Assembly (NCBI GenBank): GCA_022701475.1
Contig: JAKOOI010000041.1
Location: 1-8,852 of the forward strand
Direction: 5' to 3'
Length of the DNA: 8,852 bases
Source: Weeksellaceae bacterium
GTDB lineage: Bacteria; Bacteroidota; Bacteroidia; Flavobacteriales; Weeksellaceae
Part shown: in pieces, positions 6,435 to 8,852 of the stretch
Numbering within the stretch: position 1 is the stretch's first letter
How the letters are laid out: each line of letters opens with the position of its first letter
Made by a program: the position numbers and the translations under genes
The notes under the pieces: generated by a model
What the model was told of the DNA's origin: nothing
Seen by the model: only the letters and a program-made list of their open reading frames with translations
Database searches by the model: none

Positions 6435-7109
6435 TTATATCGTGGGTTTTAGTAAATGGGCATGAAATCCGAAATCCCTGGCCCCCCGGTAGTCGGCTAC
6501 CGGATTATCACCGATGTGCAGGATCTGATGCAGGGCAAGATCCGGGTTTTTAATTGACTTTTTAACTTCCTGAAAAATCTTCGGATCCGGTTTGGAACAG
6601 TTGATCTCATCGGAATAAATATGGAAATCGATGTATTGTTCAAGATTTTCATTATGAATGAATTTCCTCATGGTGCTCCCCCTGATAAAACCGGTATTGC
6701 TCAGGATACTGATGGTTTTTCCCTGATTTTTTATTTCTTCAAAGAAATGATGGAGGTCTTTAAAAATAATAACCGGACTGTACTCCAGGAAAAGGTTTTC
6801 GCTTTCCTGATAGAATGCATCCAGCCGTTGCCTGCCGACCGTTTTTATATCCGTTCCCAGCGACCCCAAAATCAGAAGGTAAATTTCAAAAGTATCAATA
6901 TTCCCGCCGGTGACTTCATTAATGGTATTGCACAGATCATCGTAATGCTTTACTACCCTTGCTACCTCATCGAGAGGCCGTGCAATCTCAAAAAAAGAAG
7001 AAAACAGCTGGACTCTTCTGTCTTTGAATTCGGGATGGGATTTAATTAGGGTAAGCCACAGATCAAAAGAAAAATGGGAATAACTGCGGATGTCAATATC
7101 TGTTTTCAA
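6435..7109 (-). CDS. HAD superfamily hydrolase, first gene of the ter operon
   Basis: This 224-aa cytosolic HAD-fold protein has a helical cap between motifs I and II. Motif I is FDLWLTL (Asp16 nucleophile, Thr20), motif II is ILSNTG (Ser137), motif III is the Lys of SKPDP (Lys173), and motif IV is HIGDNPVADYRGA (Asp201, Asp206). The DxDxT general acid/base position is Trp18 here instead of Asp. Such DxW/DxF variants occur among predicted HAD phosphatases and dehalogenase-like proteins, so the catalytic mode is uncertain. HAD phosphoesterases are recurrent partners of ter genes and are thought to act with the phosphoribosyltransferase on a phosphorylated intermediate. The start is TTG at 7109-7107: no in-frame ATG precedes motif I, and an in-frame TGA lies a few codons upstream. 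The stop is one base before the next gene's ATG. It heads the seven-gene unit. Confidence 0.85.
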   Translation of the reverse strand: MKTDIDIRSYSHFSFDLWLTLIKSHPEFKDRRVQLFSSFFEIARPLDEVARVVKHYDDLCNTINEVTGGNIDTFEIYLLILGSLGTDIKTVGRQRLDAFYQESENLFLEYSPVIIFKDLHHFFEEIKNQGKTISILSNTGFIRGSTMRKFIHNENLEQYIDFHIYSDEINCSKPDPKIFQEVKKSIKNPDLALHQILHIGDNPVADYRGARDFGFHAHLLKPTI

Positions 7110-7208
7110 AATCTTATAAGTTACAATTCATCTGGCTTTTCCGGAGAAAGATCAATGGATTCCTGCTTTTTTATCATTAGTTTTTACCGAATGGTTTCAA
7201 TTCTTTTT

Positions 7209-7216
7209 CAAAGATA
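7209..7216 (-). promoter_or_regulatory. Candidate -7 element of the ter operon promoter
   Basis: On the minus strand this reads TATCTTTG, a full match to the Bacteroidota TAnnTTTG element. It would place transcription start near 7203 and leave a leader of roughly 90 bases before the HAD gene's TTG start. No TTG or TTTG -33 element is visible at the expected distance (bases about 7234-7245), so the call is tentative. Confidence 0.4.
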
Positions 7217-7431
7217 GAATTTTCCGGGTTATCCTGTTTCTTTTTAAGAATATTTAAGATTTATACAGATCAACCGTTTTTATTTTTCACCAGCCTCGTC
7301 ATTGGCATATAATTGAAAAATAAACACCAATTACCATTGAATTTATATTTATAATTAATAAAAATCAATTTAATACGAATATTAAACAATAAAAATACCA
7401 CAAGTAATAAAAAAATATTAAATATAATTTT

Positions 7432-7439
7432 TATATTTG
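7432..7439 (+). promoter_or_regulatory. Candidate -7 element upstream of the LamG/T9SS gene
   Basis: TATATTTG matches TAnnTTTG and lies 22 bases before the ATG at 7461, giving a very short leader. The upstream sequence is poly-A/T with no -33 TTG at the right spacing. In such AT-rich sequence a chance match is possible, but the position is apt. Confidence 0.4.
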
Positions 7440-7460
7440 AATAATAAAATTAGACAACCT

Positions 7461-8396
7461 ATGAAAAAAATCTCTTTTCTTGCCGGCCTGCTGATGGCTG
7501 GTTTATCCATTGCCCAGACGCCTGCCTATGTCCCTTCTTCCGGATTGGTTGCCTGGTGGGGATTTAACGGCGACGCCAGTGATTCCAGCGGAAACACCAA
7601 CCACCTTACTATCAACGGAGCCACCCTTACTGCCGACAGGAACGGCAACGCCAATTCTGCCTATGCATTCAACGGTACCAGCAGCTACCTGACCAATACC
7701 GCCTTATCCTATACTTTCTCTCAGGCCGGCGCCCACTCTATTTCTTTCTGGATCAACCGGACAGGAACTTCCGATGGCGTAGCCCTGATGAGCGGATCCA
7801 ATGCTTCCTCCAATTTTATCTGGCTCATCCAGTCGGACGCTGCCAAAATTGTTTACGGCACCAACAAACAAGGGTCATCCTAGACCTGGGTAAGCAGCCC
7901 CGTTTATACCGCTTCCCAATGGGATCATTATGTAGCGGTTTACAATAACAAAAACATGACGCTTTATAAAAACGGAACATCCGTAGGAACCAATACCAAC
8001 GCTTATACAGGCACAACTCAGGCCGCCTTACCGATCTTTATCGGGAGAGCGGTAAGCGGCGGTTATATTGCAGCCAATATCGACGATGTGGGAATATGGA
8101 GCCGGGCGCTTACTTCCGGTGAAATTTCCCAGTTATATACGTCTGCCCTGTCTACCGGCGAGGTTCTTTCGGAAAAAGGTACGGCCCGCCTGGCGCCTAA
8201 TCCGGCAGCAGATTACATCCGGGTCGATTTTCCCATGAAAGGAACAAAACATTATACCGTTACTGATGCAACCGGAAAAACAGTACTGAAAGGACAGGTT
8301 TCCGATAAACAGCAAAGCGATGTATCATTATTAGTCAAAGGAACTTATTTTATAGAAACAGAGGGTCTGAAAACACAAAAATTCATAAAGGAATAA
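7461..8396 (+). pseudogene. LamG-domain T9SS-sorted secreted protein, interrupted by an in-frame TAG
   Basis: One continuous frame of 311 sense and nonsense codons runs from ATG 7461 to TAA 8394-8396, broken only by TAG at 7881-7883 (codon 141). It begins with a signal peptide (MKKISFLAGLLMAGLSIAQ). A LamG/concanavalin-A-like domain follows: LVAWWGFNGDASDSSGN, AYAFNGTSSYL and HSISFWINR before the stop; then WDHYVAVYNNKNMTLYKNG and NIDDVGIWSRALTSGEI after it. The protein ends with a T9SS type A sorting domain (APNPAADYIRV, then GKTVLKG, GTYFIE and a KFIKE end). The stop falls inside the LamG domain, so a product ending there would lack half the fold and the secretion tag; restart at ATG 7956 would lack the signal peptide. 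The flanking frame is undamaged, which suggests a recent mutation or a sequencing error rather than old decay. A TTG at 7437 also opens this frame but would spoil the signal peptide. Confidence 0.85.
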
Positions 8397-8411
8397 ATTG
8401 ATCATTCAAAG

Positions 8412-8444
8412 AAGCCGGCTCAGTTATAATTGAGCCGGCTTTTA
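8412..8444 (+). terminator. Rho-independent terminator after the LamG gene
   Basis: AAGCCGGCTCA (8412-8422) pairs perfectly over 11 bases with TGAGCCGGCTT (8431-8441) around an 8-base loop, followed by a short T-run. It lies 15 bases after the LamG gene's TAA. The SulP-type gene converges on it from the other side and may use the same hairpin, but the minus-strand tail (CTTTGAATG) is a poorer T-tract. Confidence 0.85.
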
Positions 8445-8519
8445 ATTGAAAATGAACGGGAATCCCTATTTGCCATGATCATCTACACCTTATCATCAGT
8501 ATTCAGCCCTGAAGACCAT

Positions 8520-8852
8520 TTAATTTTCCGGCATCACCTTATAGGTGGGATCTTCCTGGATATTTACATCAATGACGGCGCCGGCGTTTTTCAGCAGGGC
8601 AATACAGTCCGGGCTCAGATGCCTGAGGCGGAGCGTTTTGTTCAGCTGGCGGTATCTCCCGGAGAGCTTATCCAGCGCAGCGATAGCACTCATATCTACT
8701 ACACGGCTCTCTTTAAAATCGATAACGGTCTGTTCAGGGTCATTCGCAGGATCAAATTTATCGGTAAAGGCCGCCACGGAACCGAAGAATAACGGACCGG
8801 AAATTTCATAATATTTAATTCCGTTTTCACCGGTATGCTTTCTGGCGCGGAT
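8520..8852 (-). CDS. SulP family anion transporter, C-terminal STAS domain, 5' truncated by window edge
   Basis: The frame is open from the window's right end to TAA at 8522-8520, giving 110 residues. A GTG at 8777 is an internal Val codon, not a start, because the frame continues 25 codons upstream with family-like sequence (YYEISGPLFFGS). The fragment is a STAS domain as found after the membrane part of SulP transporters: EISGPLFFGSVAAFTDKF, then VIDFKESRVVDMSAIAALDKL with the conserved Asp-x-Ser loop, then LRLRHLSPDCIALLKNAG and a DVNIQEDPTYKV end typical of bacterial SulP proteins. Family members carry sulfate, bicarbonate or other anions across the inner membrane, with STAS domains serving regulation and folding. 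The substrate cannot be told from this part. The gene converges on the LamG gene and is unrelated to the ter operon by position. Confidence 0.88.
   Translation of the reverse strand: MRARKHTGENGIKYYEISGPLFFGSVAAFTDKFDPANDPEQTVIDFKESRVVDMSAIAALDKLSGRYRQLNKTLRLRHLSPDCIALLKNAGAVIDVNIQEDPTYKVMPEN

Larger units (their letters stand above)
7110..7460. other. Divergent intergenic region between ter operon and LamG gene
   Basis: About 350 bases separate the two oppositely transcribed genes. The part from about 7260 to 7460 is very AT-rich. It holds candidate -7 elements for each direction and no ORF of note. Small inverted repeats (for example AATTG at 7311-7315 with CAATT at 7328-7332) are within what such composition gives by chance. 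This spacer must contain the control region of the ter operon unless the operon is read from elsewhere. Confidence 0.6.

Noticed and set aside
8775..8777. GTG as the start of a stand-alone STAS-domain protein
   Set aside because: The frame stays open and family-like for 25 codons upstream to the window edge, so this GTG is an internal codon.
8430..8792. 120-codon plus-strand frame
   Set aside because: Antisense to the SulP STAS domain, which is clearly recognisable on the minus strand.

Overview
The window looks like chromosomal DNA of a Bacteroidota flavobacterium, most likely Chryseobacterium or a close relative (inference). The grounds are AT-rich spacers around moderately GC-rich genes, starts without clear Shine-Dalgarno sequences, a TAnnTTTG-type -7 element, and a secreted protein with a LamG domain and a Bacteroidota type IX secretion (T9SS) C-terminal sorting domain. 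No rRNA, tRNA, CRISPR array or intact insertion sequence was seen.

Layout. (1) 1-497, plus strand: the 3' end of a catalase-like haem protein gene of the y4iL/SrpA-like type, cut by the window edge. (2) 498-992: a stretch without a convincing gene. It holds inverted copies of a short GTGAAT/GCTTCGC repeat and one 34-codon ORF of unknown status. (3) 993-7109, minus strand: seven tightly spaced genes forming a tellurite-resistance/Ter stress operon. In transcription order they encode a HAD hydrolase, a phosphoribosyltransferase-like protein, TerD, a TelA-family protein, an unrecognised 307-315 aa protein, a TerZ-like TerD paralogue, and the membrane protein TerC. A strong intrinsic terminator follows at 1027-993. 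(4) 7110-7460: a divergent, AT-rich spacer with candidate -7 elements for both directions. (5) 7461-8396, plus strand: a signal-peptide/LamG/T9SS protein gene broken by one in-frame TAG, followed by a hairpin terminator. (6) 8520-8852, minus strand: the C-terminal STAS domain of a SulP-family anion transporter, cut by the window edge.

How the genes may work together. TerD-family proteins bind calcium and, with TerC, are thought to form a membrane-associated stress-sensing complex. TelA is a cytosolic partner family. HAD and phosphoribosyltransferase proteins recur beside ter genes and have been proposed to make or modify a nucleotide-like small molecule. Here that module is reduced: the ATP-grasp and aldolase partners known from larger ter clusters are absent between the first gene and the terminator. 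The operon does carry an unrecognised soluble protein between TelA and the TerZ-like gene, which is the best candidate for an undescribed component. Spacing at the top of the operon (1-nt gap, 11-nt overlap, 6-nt gap) suggests co-translation.
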